Positions 8,645 to 17,650 of a DNA stretch of 56,418 nucleotides are shown here, piece after piece. The notes under the pieces were generated by a model, which searched no databases, was not told where the DNA came from, and saw only the letters and a list, made by a program, of their open reading frames with translations. Within the stretch, counting starts at the first letter, position 1. Each line of letters begins with the position of its first letter. The stretch comes from DAOPZC01 sp035353175 (GTDB lineage: Bacteria; Verrucomicrobiota; Kiritimatiellia; RFP12; UBA1067): NCBI GenBank assembly GCA_035353175.1, contig DAOPZC010000027.1, positions 1-56,418 on the forward strand, in the 5' to 3' direction. The translations under genes were made by a program, and so were the position numbers.

Positions 8645-8666
8645 GGAACGAATGCGTATAGAAAAC
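8645..8666 (+). repeat. Degenerate partial copy of regulator box
   Basis: The sequence reads GGAAC directly joined to GAATGCGTA and an A-rich tail. It equals box B with the 7-bp segment CACATAC left out. It sits between two convergent genes (stop codons at 8538 and 8669), where no promoter is expected. It may be a decayed site or chance; the rest of the 130-bp gap holds nothing clear. Confidence 0.25.
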
Positions 8667-8668
8667 GT

Positions 8669-11443
8669 TCAGCGGTTCCGGATTCCCATCTTCTCGACGG
8701 GGAGCGGCTGGAAACCGGGGATACGCGCAAACACCAACGAGTCGGGCTTCAGGCGAAAATCGCGCGAGGCCGCATTCATGAAGCCGGGATCGGCCGTCAC
8801 CGCCACGTCGGTTTCATTGGTCGCCCAACGGTTGCTCTTCACCTCACCGCAGTTGACGAACAGGTTCCGCAACGCGATGTTATCGCGGTCAACTCCCGGC
8901 CGGGAATCCATGAAGCCCACCAGTTCCGGATAGCGCTCGACATAAGGCGATTTTGTGATGTCGACCTCTTTGAGCAGACGCGCCTGCCACAGCGGCGCGT
9001 CGATGAAATCTTTCCACCGCTTGTCGTTCCACGGCGCAGAGCCCAACGCGCGTTTGCATTCCACAAACACGTTGTTCTCCGCCATGTTACCGTGGCCGCC
9101 ATGCGAAAAGACCGTGCCGAACGAGCCTTTGCCCGGATCACCGCAGCGGAAGAACACGTTGCCGTAAACCGTGTCGCCGCCATCGCCGTCGTCGAAATAC
9201 ACCGCCGCGTTGCCGTGGCCGCGCGGGCTGCCGATCTCGCTCCACAGGTTGTAGCGCAGGACGTTGCCGCGGCACGAGGGATTGCGCCCCTTGTAGAAGG
9301 CCGCCGCGTCATCCGAAGTCATGCAGACATTGCTCACCACGTTGTATTCGAACAGATGGTCGTTGCCGTACACGCTGACCGCCTGGTGCGGCGCGTCATA
9401 GATCACGTTGTGGCGCGCCACGTTGCCGACGCCCGCGAAGTGCAGCGCGCTGGCATAGGTGAGCTGATGCACGGAGAACTTCCAGATGCGTGAATCTTCG
9501 AGGACATGTCCCGCCGGAGTCAGCGTCTTGCGATCCCCTCCGCCCAGATAGATGCCGCCCGTGCCGGTGTCGTGGATATTGCATCCCGCGATCAGGTTGT
9601 GAGCCCCGCCGTCCAGATGAATCGCCCTGCGACGAATATTGCGGATTTCGCAACGTTCCACCGCGACGTTGCGGCAACCGAGCACGGACAGCGCATCGCC
9701 TTGCGCCTCTTCAAACGTCAGGCCATGCAGGATCACGTTCGAGACGTTCCGCATCACCATCAGCGGCTCGTCGCGCACCGCAAGCGCGATCCGCGCCCCG
9801 GCCAGCCTAGACTCCGGCCAGAAGTAGAGCCGGTTGGTGTCGCGGTCGATGTAATACTCGCCGGGGCGGTCCAACTCCTCGAACACGTTGACGGCCCGCC
9901 AGCGGCGCGGCGAAGGGTTGCCCTGCCGCACCCCGTAGATGTGGCCGACCTTGAGCGTGATCACTTTCTTCACCGGATCGATGGACGCCACGCGGATCGC
10001 ATCGTCGTACCAATCGAAGCACCAGAACCCGTGCAGCCACAGCCCCGACTCCGGCTTCCAGCGGGACGGACGGTCGCCCTCATACGCAAACACGCCGCCC
10101 TTGTTCTCCTTCGGCCGCGGTTTATTCGGGTCAGACGAGTCCGTCACCGAGCCGTCGTTTTTCATCGTCCCCTGGTCGACGATCTTCGCGATGGTCGCCC
10201 ATCCCTCGTTCGGCCAGCAGGCCAACGCCATCCGCTTCCCGTTGACAAACAGCTCCGGCACGGCGAACGGCAGGCGGAAATTGTCCGGAGGCATGGGCGG
10301 CTTCGGAACGCCCAGCGCGCTCAGGTCTGCGCACTGCACCTGGCCCTGCGCCGCAGGCTCCAAGCGGGCTTTCATTCCCGCATCGCTGATCGCCCGAAAC
10401 GCGGAAGCAGGAATCGGCCGCGCGCCGGTCACGCTCACCGCTTCGCCCGGCGCCGCCGCGTAACGGATCGGCGCGCCCGCCAGTCCCGAGTCCGACTGCG
10501 TCAGCTGGAAGCTTGCCTCCGGCGCATAACGCCCCGCATGCAGGATCACCTCCGCACCGCCGTTCAGCGGTCCGGCATCCTTGGCCGCGCGCAGAGCATC
10601 CCGCGCCCGCCCGATCGTGGCAAACGGTTTTTCCCGCGTCCCGGCTCCCGCATCGTCGCCGTCCGGCCGGACATGGAGCACCACCTTCTCGGACCCCAGC
10701 ACCGCGCGTCGGATCGCCTCGCCCCAGAATTTCCCGAGCGTCTGCGAGCCCTTCTCATTGGGATGCAGGAAGAAAACGCCCTGCTGGCCGTTCTCGTGCT
10801 TCATTTCCGTCTCGTGATTGCGTTCGAAATAGTCCCAGCCCAGCCGGCTGCCCTCGAACACCTGTCCCGGGCGCTTCGCATCGTATTCGCCAACCAAGTC
10901 TGCGATCTCCGGCCCATACGACTTCAAACGCTGCTGGCCCTCGGCGAGATATCGCGCCGAATTGTGGGTGCTGGCGCTATACCAGAGCGGATATTGAATC
11001 ACGACTTTTGCGTGCGGATATGCGGCCAGCAACCACTCCGCGATGGTTTTGAGATTCGCCTTGTATGTTTCTTTTGAGACCGGCGCCCCCAACGTTCCTT
11101 GGCATGCGCTGTCATTGGTGCCCAGCATGATGGAAAACACCAAGTCGCGGTCGGCAGCTAAAAACCCGTCGGCCGCTTTCTTCACCCCCGGGCCATCGAG
11201 CTCTGCCGGGTTCAGGAAATGGAGCGTCGTGTGGCCACTGTGTCCCTGATTGGAAACGCGGACTTCGCCGACACCTGGGCAAGACCGAAGATACTCAGCG
11301 GCCGCCTCAACGGGCGTTTGGGGCTGCGTGATGCTGTCGCCGATAAACACGACATCCAGCTTGACCGGCTTTTGTCCCCCAACACCGGCTTGAACGATCC
11401 CTCCCGCAAGACAGGCCAACAGACACGCTTTCCACAGTCTCAT
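8669..11443 (-). CDS. Secreted SGNH hydrolase fused to right-handed beta-helix domain
   Basis: The protein has about 924 residues. The ATG at 11443 is chosen because AGGGGGAT precedes it and it opens a classic signal peptide (MRLWKACLLACLAGGIVQA). An SGNH/GDSL domain follows with block I VVFIGDSITQ, LGTNDSACQG, and the terminal His in FFLHPNEKGS. The Asp normally three residues before that His is replaced by Phe. From about residue 250 a parallel beta-helix domain starts with HVRPDGDDAGAGTREKPF and continues with Asn/Gly-rich coils to the end. The second part resembles polysaccharide lyase/glycosidase helices. The fusion suggests removal of acetyl groups and cleavage of one polysaccharide. 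Exact family not assigned. Confidence 0.85.
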   Translation of the reverse strand: MRLWKACLLACLAGGIVQAGVGGQKPVKLDVVFIGDSITQPQTPVEAAAEYLRSCPGVGEVRVSNQGHSGHTTLHFLNPAELDGPGVKKAADGFLAADRDLVFSIMLGTNDSACQGTLGAPVSKETYKANLKTIAEWLLAAYPHAKVVIQYPLWYSASTHNSARYLAEGQQRLKSYGPEIADLVGEYDAKRPGQVFEGSRLGWDYFERNHETEMKHENGQQGVFFLHPNEKGSQTLGKFWGEAIRRAVLGSEKVVLHVRPDGDDAGAGTREKPFATIGRARDALRAAKDAGPLNGGAEVILHAGRYAPEASFQLTQSDSGLAGAPIRYAAAPGEAVSVTGARPIPASAFRAISDAGMKARLEPAAQGQVQCADLSALGVPKPPMPPDNFRLPFAVPELFVNGKRMALACWPNEGWATIAKIVDQGTMKNDGSVTDSSDPNKPRPKENKGGVFAYEGDRPSRWKPESGLWLHGFWCFDWYDDAIRVASIDPVKKVITLKVGHIYGVRQGNPSPRRWRAVNVFEELDRPGEYYIDRDTNRLYFWPESRLAGARIALAVRDEPLMVMRNVSNVILHGLTFEEAQGDALSVLGCRNVAVERCEIRNIRRRAIHLDGGAHNLIAGCNIHDTGTGGIYLGGGDRKTLTPAGHVLEDSRIWKFSVHQLTYASALHFAGVGNVARHNVIYDAPHQAVSVYGNDHLFEYNVVSNVCMTSDDAAAFYKGRNPSCRGNVLRYNLWSEIGSPRGHGNAAVYFDDGDGGDTVYGNVFFRCGDPGKGSFGTVFSHGGHGNMAENNVFVECKRALGSAPWNDKRWKDFIDAPLWQARLLKEVDITKSPYVERYPELVGFMDSRPGVDRDNIALRNLFVNCGEVKSNRWATNETDVAVTADPGFMNAASRDFRLKPDSLVFARIPGFQPLPVEKMGIRNR

Positions 11444-11451
11444 GCATCCCC

Positions 11452-11925
11452 CTATTCGTTTATTCCAAAAACTCCCTCTATCGCCAAAAGCCTCGTCTTC
11501 ATCGCCAGGCCGCCGCCATATCCGACAAGCGTTCCATTCGCACCGATGACACGGTGGCACGGAATGAAAACCGGGATCGGGTTACGATGGTTCGCCATCC
11601 CCACGGCACGCGTCGCCAAAGGATTTCCCGCTTGAACAGCCACGTCCTTGTAGCTGACGGTCTTGCCGTATGGGATGCGCTCAAGGATACGCCACACTTT
11701 CCGTTGGAAAGGCGTCCCCGCAGGCGCCAGAGGCAGAGCAAAGGCTTTCAGGTCGCCGCACAGGTAGGCACCAAGCTGGCGGAACGCCTCTTTTAGCAAC
11801 GGCGTTTCACGCTGGACCGCATCACGCGGCACGGCATCGCACGCAAAAAACAGATGCGTGACACAGCCAGCCGTTTCTCCGATGCCGACCTTTCCGATCT
11901 CCGTCTGCCGATAGGCAATGTTCAT
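11452..11925 (-). CDS. ogt: Methylated-DNA--protein-cysteine methyltransferase
   Basis: This 157-residue repair protein transfers a methyl group from O6-methylguanine to its own cysteine, a one-time reaction. The active-site motif IPCHRVIGANG is intact, as are the DNA-binding helix (GKTVSYKDVAVQAG) and the Arg finger region (ATRAVGMANHRNPIPV). Length fits the Ogt/AGT family. GGGGAG precedes the ATG. It lies just upstream (8 bp) of the SGNH/beta-helix gene on the same strand, with no obvious functional link. Confidence 0.96.
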   Translation of the reverse strand: MNIAYRQTEIGKVGIGETAGCVTHLFFACDAVPRDAVQRETPLLKEAFRQLGAYLCGDLKAFALPLAPAGTPFQRKVWRILERIPYGKTVSYKDVAVQAGNPLATRAVGMANHRNPIPVFIPCHRVIGANGTLVGYGGGLAMKTRLLAIEGVFGINE

Positions 11926-12023
11926 GGCGTCTACTCCCCTCTGAAGAACGCAGGGTCACTATATCAAACAGCGCGCCCGTATTCATCCCCCATTTCCGGC
12001 TACCACAATCCCGCCGTCTCACC

Positions 12024-12029
12024 TATAAT
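12024..12029 (+). promoter_or_regulatory. Consensus -10 six bases before a start codon
   Basis: A perfect TATAAT is followed by only 6 nt before the ATG at 12036, without a Shine-Dalgarno sequence. The -35 is weak. This geometry predicts a leaderless mRNA for the DUF1080-type gene. Confidence 0.4.
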
Positions 12030-12035
12030 CGAGAC

Positions 12036-12683
12036 ATGCGAAATTTCATATTGGTTTTATGCTTGGGGGCTCTCACGGCTCTCGCGGAATCCCGCGCGCT
12101 CTTCAATGGCAAGGACCTTTCCGGCTGGAAAGTGGCCGAGATGGCGGAAGGCGGCAAGGTCGCTGTGCTGGCGGACGGGACCGTGGAATGCGGGTTCGGC
12201 AATCCGATGACCGGCATCGCCTACACCAATGCGGTACCGACGATGAATTACGAATTGTCGCTGGACGCCATGCGCGTGCAAGGCATGGATTTCTTCTGTG
12301 CACTCACCCTGCCCATCGAAACAAACCACTGCACCGTCATCATCGGCGGCTGGGGCGGCACCCTCTGCGGCATCTCCTCCATCGACTACGCCGACGCCGC
12401 GGAGAACCAATGGAGCGAAGCCATCACGCTCCAGAACGAGCGCTGGTATCACCTGCGCGTGCGCGTAACGCCCGGCGTGCTCCAAGTGTTTCTGGACAAC
12501 GACCTCTACACCGCCCGCGTCGAGTTCGAGAAATCCTCGCGCTTCAGCCTGCGGCCCGGCAGCGACATCGACAAAAACCTGCCCCTCGGGCTCGCCACCT
12601 ACCGCACCCGCGCCTACTGGCGCAACTTCACGCTCACACCCATCACCGCACTTGAGCCGAACGACAAGCCGCGCGGGGAATAG
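12036..12683 (+). CDS. Secreted DUF1080-type (3-keto-disaccharide hydrolase-like) protein
   Basis: The 215-residue protein begins with a signal peptide (MRNFILVLCLGALTALA) and the family hallmark ALFNGKDLSGWK. The rest is a concanavalin-like beta sandwich (WYHLRVRVTPGVLQVFLDN, RTRAYWRNFTL). Related proteins hydrolyse 3-keto-glycosides made by Gfo/Idh/MocA-type oxidases or simply bind glycans. It stands alone on the plus strand, diverging from ogt and converging on a glycoside hydrolase gene. Together with the oxidation operon at 2275-7097 it could complete a keto-sugar route, but distance and orientation do not prove this. Confidence 0.8.
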   Translation: MRNFILVLCLGALTALAESRALFNGKDLSGWKVAEMAEGGKVAVLADGTVECGFGNPMTGIAYTNAVPTMNYELSLDAMRVQGMDFFCALTLPIETNHCTVIIGGWGGTLCGISSIDYADAAENQWSEAITLQNERWYHLRVRVTPGVLQVFLDNDLYTARVEFEKSSRFSLRPGSDIDKNLPLGLATYRTRAYWRNFTLTPITALEPNDKPRGE

Positions 12684-12714
12684 CCGCAGCACTTGCCCTC
12701 GCGTCTCGCCCGCC

Positions 12715-14727
12715 TCACTTAACGATTCGCAGGAACACCACAGACTTCGGGGGAACGTCGCAGACCACCGTGTCGGCCCCGGCGAGACGCGCTTCAAGCG
12801 GCGCGACGATATCCGACTCCTTGGCGAGCAGCGGATGCGCGTTCACATCACCCAGCGAAAGCTTGACACCCGACACGCCCGCCGCCCTGAAGGCCCCGAG
12901 ATGCAGGGTGCAAGGCACGGTGCGGTTCGCCGACACATTTGCCGCGATCACACTCAGTCCCCGCCCTTCCGCATCGGACATGGCAACCAACGGCACCAGC
13001 GGCCCGGCCAGCGGACGGCGAAGCCCCGCGTCTTCGGCCGGCGGCGTATAATACGGCGTGGTGCCTTCGATCGACACCACATGGTCACCCACATACGCGT
13101 TCACGTAGCGGTGCACCCAGTAAATCGCAGCCACCCGCTCCTCGTCCGGCGCGATCAGGCCGAGCGCGTTCCACCGTGCTTTGGCGGGCGAGGAGAACAT
13201 TTCCCAGCCTGAGGCCCCGCGCACAACATCCTCACGCAGATAGTAGATCAGACGGACCGCCCGATGCAGCGCGCCCACGATGTTGCCGTTCTGCCAGGTC
13301 GCGGCCACCGAGCCTCCCGCATTGCTGTGCAGGCTCCACTCCGTATCGAATTGGCACACGTCGCGATTCGGGTTATAACAGCGCAGCAGTGCGTTCATCC
13401 GCAACATCGCGTCAAGGATCCGGTAATTCTCACCCGCCGTCACCGTTTCCAGCGAATTGTTCGTGGCGTTGATAAAAGAATACCAGTGGCCGCAGACGAA
13501 GTCGTAATGGCCCGCAGTCGCGGCGAGGATATAGTTGCCCCAGTAAAGATCCGCGTACTGAATGCCGACGCCGATCTGTCCGTCAGGATGGACCGCGCGA
13601 ACCGCGGCAGATACCGACTTGAGGTGCGAAACATAGTCGTCCGGTGTAGGGAACGCGGGCTTGTTCCACGGCTCGTTGCTCACCTCCCAACGGCGGAACG
13701 CATATCCCTTGCCGAGCGAATACTTCACGCCACGCGCCCATACCTCGGGCGGCAGTTTGGTTGCCGCGCCCTGAGTCTCGAATTCCAGAACCGTTTCGCG
13801 CTGGGGAATGCCGCATCGACCCAGCACATTCACTATCCGATCGATTGATGATTCCAAGGAATACGCCTCGTCACCCACCGCATAGAACCGCGTGAACGGC
13901 AGCCGCAAACCGCGGATCGTTTCTTCCTGCCACGGCGTAAGACGATACTCGCCTGCGCCGTTGTAAGGCAGCCCCATGTAACCCGACGCCCGATGAAACG
14001 AAACGCCACCGGCGAGTCGGGTCGCCTTTCGGACAATGCGGTCCGCATGCACCGTCACATCCAGCGCAGTGCCGGGCTTCAGGCGGTGCTGCAACGGCTC
14101 ATAGGCCAACGCGAGCGGGTTCAGCAGGCGCACCGTTCCCGGCGCAACGGCACGCTCTTCCGCCCGCACGTCATCAATCCAAACGGTCCGTTCCGTCAAC
14201 GCCGCATTCGGCGGCACGGCGTAAATCGCCAACATCAGATACCCGAACTCGTCGATGAAGAAATGCAAGCCCTCCGTCACCGAGAAAGCGAAGCGCTGCC
14301 AAGCCCCCCCCAACTGAAACGTCTGGTTATACACGGTCCGAGCGCCCCGCGCGCCACCTTTCATCTGGCCCTCTAAGCGAACCGCTGCCGCCCCCGGCTT
14401 ATCCGTCCGGGCGTAGAAAGAAATCTCATACGTGCGGTTTGAGCGCACGGGAATCAGGTTGTCACGGACCGCCGTGACGATGTAACCGGTCGCCGTTCGC
14501 GGATGATCCATGCGGAGCGAACAATTTCCGGAATGCGCCGCCGACTTGTCCACTGACACGGCGATGCAGCCGCGCCGCGCATCGTGGCCCCAAAGCTGCC
14601 AGCCCGGGGGAAAACCCTTGACCGGGGCTTCCTCAAAGCCGCCGTTCCGGAGCGGGATCTCTGCCGCGCCAGCCGCAGACGACAACACCACCGCCAGAAG
14701 AAAAAGACGTCCCACGTTGAATGTCAT
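12715..14727 (-). CDS. Exported clan GH-A glycoside hydrolase (GH39-like) with N-terminal CBM-like domain
   Basis: The protein has about 670 residues. The ATG at 14727 has GGAAG upstream and starts a signal peptide (FLLAVVLSSAAGAA). Residues about 20-190 form a jelly-roll module (LRNGGFEEAPVKGFPPGW, ending in TVWIDDVRAEE) typical of carbohydrate-binding domains. The catalytic barrel follows with acid/base Glu352 in VSNEPW and candidate nucleophile Glu463 in FDTEWS. The C-terminus is a beta sandwich. This fits retaining enzymes such as GH39 xylosidases or GH51-like arabinofuranosidases. A run of 8 G in the coding strand (14304-14311) is a possible slippage point. It follows another GH-A gene by 80 bp. 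Confidence 0.82.
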   Translation of the reverse strand: MTFNVGRLFLLAVVLSSAAGAAEIPLRNGGFEEAPVKGFPPGWQLWGHDARRGCIAVSVDKSAAHSGNCSLRMDHPRTATGYIVTAVRDNLIPVRSNRTYEISFYARTDKPGAAAVRLEGQMKGGARGARTVYNQTFQLGGAWQRFAFSVTEGLHFFIDEFGYLMLAIYAVPPNAALTERTVWIDDVRAEERAVAPGTVRLLNPLALAYEPLQHRLKPGTALDVTVHADRIVRKATRLAGGVSFHRASGYMGLPYNGAGEYRLTPWQEETIRGLRLPFTRFYAVGDEAYSLESSIDRIVNVLGRCGIPQRETVLEFETQGAATKLPPEVWARGVKYSLGKGYAFRRWEVSNEPWNKPAFPTPDDYVSHLKSVSAAVRAVHPDGQIGVGIQYADLYWGNYILAATAGHYDFVCGHWYSFINATNNSLETVTAGENYRILDAMLRMNALLRCYNPNRDVCQFDTEWSLHSNAGGSVAATWQNGNIVGALHRAVRLIYYLREDVVRGASGWEMFSSPAKARWNALGLIAPDEERVAAIYWVHRYVNAYVGDHVVSIEGTTPYYTPPAEDAGLRRPLAGPLVPLVAMSDAEGRGLSVIAANVSANRTVPCTLHLGAFRAAGVSGVKLSLGDVNAHPLLAKESDIVAPLEARLAGADTVVCDVPPKSVVFLRIVK

Positions 14728-14807
14728 CGAGTCAACTTCCGTTCCGAGCGGGAGAGGCTTATTCGACAAAAAAGCCGCAGGCCGCATTGTCGTCCCTCCG
14801 CGGCTCG

Positions 14808-17228
14808 CTAGAAACTGATCCAGCGCATGTTTCCGACCGCCAATCGGACGCGGCTGTTCTTCCTGGCATTGATGCCGACCATCACGCCGCCGATCTCGTG
14901 GGGCGACAGATTCGTGTCCTCATCCGGACGCGAGTGTCCCCCCCAACTGACCTTGTCAAAAAATGCCGTCAGATTCTGCTTTCCGCCTTTTTTGAAATCA
15001 TAAGGCAATTCACCCAGATAAGCGGAACCGCCGTCCTCCAGAAACTGCACGCGCAGCGTCCCCGTTCCTTCCAACACTTCGACCTCCACCATCAGGCCCT
15101 CCGCCCCGGCCGGAGGCCTCTCGTCGGCTGCGATCTTCAGCCGCGGGTAGCCCCACGGGTCCTGGCTGCCGAAATCCATGGTGAAAAGCACACGCCCATC
15201 CCACGGCGCATGCGTCATCTTCGCGCCGCCGACGATGTTGTCGCCCCACGCCTCAGACTGGACCGCGCCGGCGACCGGCATCTCATGCGATGGCTTGACC
15301 GCCCCCGGCTCGCAGGCGAGACGGAACGAGAGAACACTCTCGCCGGCGTCGCCAAACGAACCCCGCAGCGTGACCGGGGAACCGAAGAGCGCGACACGTC
15401 CGGCCTCGGCCGAGAGCAACGCTTTGACCGCGAGCACTTGCCGTTCCATCGGCCGCAACGCGATCCGCTTGACAGGCAGCGTCAACCGCCAGCCCTCCGG
15501 CAAATCATCGGCCGCCAATCTCCCCTCCACGGCGCTCGCGCCGAAGTTGTAGAGCGCCACGGGAATGGTGTTCTCCTCGTCCAGCGCAATCTGGTGCGCC
15601 TGGATGTCCAGACGCGACTGCTCCTGCGGCAAAAGCACCTGCATCACCACAGGACAACGCCCCGCATCGCGCGGCGCGGGCGACACCGCAAGCGGCTTCT
15701 CCAAAACGAGCTTTTGCGCTTCGCCTGACGGCAGCACAGCAAAGAACGGCGCTTCGGTCACTTCGCCCGGCATGCCGCTCTTCATACTGCGCCCGTAAAC
15801 ATCATACACCGCATCGGCATGCAAGCCGCGCAACGGAGCCGCGGGCGCGGATCCGGACTCAGACCATGCGACCAACACATCACGAGCCGCGCCATCGGGC
15901 TGAGCCCTGAAAGCGTATACACGAGCCGCGCCGTTCGTCATGCGCCCCAGCGGCTGCGCGCCCGCCATCAGCCGTCCGACAGCGGCCAAGGCCAAGTAAC
16001 CGCGCCGAGGCGTCAGATCATGCCGCAGCAAGCCGAACTGAACCTGCGACTCGCAATAATTACCGAGAATGAAGAAATAGTGTCGCGAAACGCCGGCAAA
16101 GAGGCTAGACGCATACGACTTGGGCACAAACCGGGCTTGCCTGACCTCCTCGCGATCCGGCAAATCGCCGTGCTCACCGTCCCAGCGGACATGAATTCCG
16201 CACTCGCTGATCCACAGCGGTTTTCCGCAGGCACCCTCGCGCGCAGTCGCAAACTCGTTGAGGTACGTCCCCGCGCCGCTATAAGAATGAATATTGTACG
16301 TGTCATAGAACGGCCAGCACGCATTCTCGATCACGCCCTGGGTATGCAGCTTCAAACCCGACCCGGCATAGACGTTCCAGCACACGGTCAAAGCGGGATC
16401 GCCGGCTTTGAACCCGAGGTAAGAGGCCTTCTGCAGCGAACACATTTCGTCGATGATCTGGCCGCCGAATCCCGGAATATTCGCCTCGTTCCAAGGTTCC
16501 CAGGCTTGAATCGTCCCCTTGAAACGCCCGGCCATGGCCTTGCAGAAACGGTACTGATCGCGCAGGTCGCGCGGGAAACGCTTGTGGGCCACATCGCTCT
16601 CCAGACGCGGCGCCTGCGCCCACGTTGGCGTCCCGTGGAAAACCTGTAAGACCTCAAGCCCCTCCGCATGCATGATCCGGGCCGAGTCGTCATAGCGCGT
16701 CTGCGCGTTGAAGGTCCCGGCCTCAGGCTCGAGTTCGCACCAGGTCAGCCGGTCGCGCACGCCGCGCAAGCCCGCCAGAGCCGAAAGACTCGCGAACGCG
16801 GACATCTTTTTGAGATCGCCTTCGCGGGTTCCCGTGCGTGTGAACCAGGCATTCGCGGTGTCGATGCGGACGGGGGAATCAGGCGGCACGGGCACCACCA
16901 GTTTCTTCAGGACGGCCGCCGTCGTCCACGCGCACCGCTTGCCGGCGGCATCAAGGCCGTCCACCCGATACCAGCCGACCGGCAGCAACCCCGCATCCAC
17001 CTGAACGGCACCCTTGGCGCACATGCCTTGCGCCGCGAGACCGCCTTCCAGATCGCGCGCTTCCCAGCGCGACGCGCCTCCGAACGCGGCGGTCAAACGG
17101 ATGGCCACGCGGTCGCCTTCGAGGCTCACGTTCCCGGGCTTGTCCGACTGAGGGACCGGGACCTCTCGCGCTCCGACGAACATCGCACCGAAAAACAAGG
17201 CACCCCAGACCATGAAGCGCATCTCCAT
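14808..17228 (-). CDS. Exported clan GH-A glycoside hydrolase, 806 residues
   Basis: A signal peptide (MVWGALFFGAMFVGA) is followed by a beta-sandwich of about 100 residues and a TIM-barrel catalytic domain. Glu248 in WEPWNEANIPG is the likely acid/base and Glu342 in LWISECGIH the likely nucleophile. These positions fit a retaining enzyme of the GH39/GH5 type. The region after about residue 500 holds beta-rich modules, the last resembling a carbohydrate-binding jelly roll (RVLFTMDFGSQDPWGYPRL). It lies in the same orientation as the GH2 enzyme upstream and the other GH-A enzyme downstream. Substrate is unknown; neighbours suggest mannose-, xylose- or rhamnose-containing glycans. Confidence 0.82.
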   Translation of the reverse strand: MEMRFMVWGALFFGAMFVGAREVPVPQSDKPGNVSLEGDRVAIRLTAAFGGASRWEARDLEGGLAAQGMCAKGAVQVDAGLLPVGWYRVDGLDAAGKRCAWTTAAVLKKLVVPVPPDSPVRIDTANAWFTRTGTREGDLKKMSAFASLSALAGLRGVRDRLTWCELEPEAGTFNAQTRYDDSARIMHAEGLEVLQVFHGTPTWAQAPRLESDVAHKRFPRDLRDQYRFCKAMAGRFKGTIQAWEPWNEANIPGFGGQIIDEMCSLQKASYLGFKAGDPALTVCWNVYAGSGLKLHTQGVIENACWPFYDTYNIHSYSGAGTYLNEFATAREGACGKPLWISECGIHVRWDGEHGDLPDREEVRQARFVPKSYASSLFAGVSRHYFFILGNYCESQVQFGLLRHDLTPRRGYLALAAVGRLMAGAQPLGRMTNGAARVYAFRAQPDGAARDVLVAWSESGSAPAAPLRGLHADAVYDVYGRSMKSGMPGEVTEAPFFAVLPSGEAQKLVLEKPLAVSPAPRDAGRCPVVMQVLLPQEQSRLDIQAHQIALDEENTIPVALYNFGASAVEGRLAADDLPEGWRLTLPVKRIALRPMERQVLAVKALLSAEAGRVALFGSPVTLRGSFGDAGESVLSFRLACEPGAVKPSHEMPVAGAVQSEAWGDNIVGGAKMTHAPWDGRVLFTMDFGSQDPWGYPRLKIAADERPPAGAEGLMVEVEVLEGTGTLRVQFLEDGGSAYLGELPYDFKKGGKQNLTAFFDKVSWGGHSRPDEDTNLSPHEIGGVMVGINARKNSRVRLAVGNMRWISF

Positions 17229-17319
17229 ACGTCACCACTTTCTTTTTTCCGACACACATTGAGCCAGCGCAGCATCCGCACCGTTCCCACGGAAACAACG
17301 CGAAACAAGTCACCGCATG

Positions 17320-17646
17320 TTATTCCGGCCTTCTCAGCGCGTACAGCCGCTTCTGCGACGTGATATACAGCGTGCCGTTCGCCGCCACGGGCGTGCCGCT
17401 GATCGCGCTGTCCACAACGTTCGACGACAGCAGCTTCTTCTGCGCCTCCGCGGCCAGCACAACAAACTCGCCGCGCCGCGTGCCGACATACACCTTGCCA
17501 TCGGCGACCAGAGTCGACGCCCACATTTCGCCCTGCACATCAAAGCTGTCCGGCAGCCCCTTCTCTCCGGAAACCATGTTGCGGCTAAAACGCTCGCCCC
17601 ACTGCGGTTGGTCATCCGCTGCCGCAGAAGCCGCACAACCGCAGAC
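17320..17646 (-). pseudogene. Internally deleted PQQ-type beta-propeller gene remnant
   Basis: Reading on the minus strand from 17646, one frame gives the end of a signal peptide (GCASAAADD), then the family N-terminus (QPQWGERFSRNMVSGEKGLP). It then jumps directly to the family C-terminus (WASTLVADGKVYVGTRRGEF, then GTPVAANGTLYITSQKRLY) and a stop at 17320. A normal member has several hundred residues between these blocks. No start codon lies before the signal-like stretch, because the stop codon of the GH2 gene is immediately upstream at 17651. An ATG at 17577 could still give an 85-residue product. It looks like an in-frame deletion followed by loss of the 5' end. Confidence 0.75.
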
Positions 17647-17650
17647 CGCC

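Noticed and set aside
9506..11077. Plus-strand frame of about 520 residues opposite the SGNH/beta-helix gene
   Set aside because: It has shadow composition and no recognisable motif; the minus-strand gene has a signal peptide and catalytic blocks.
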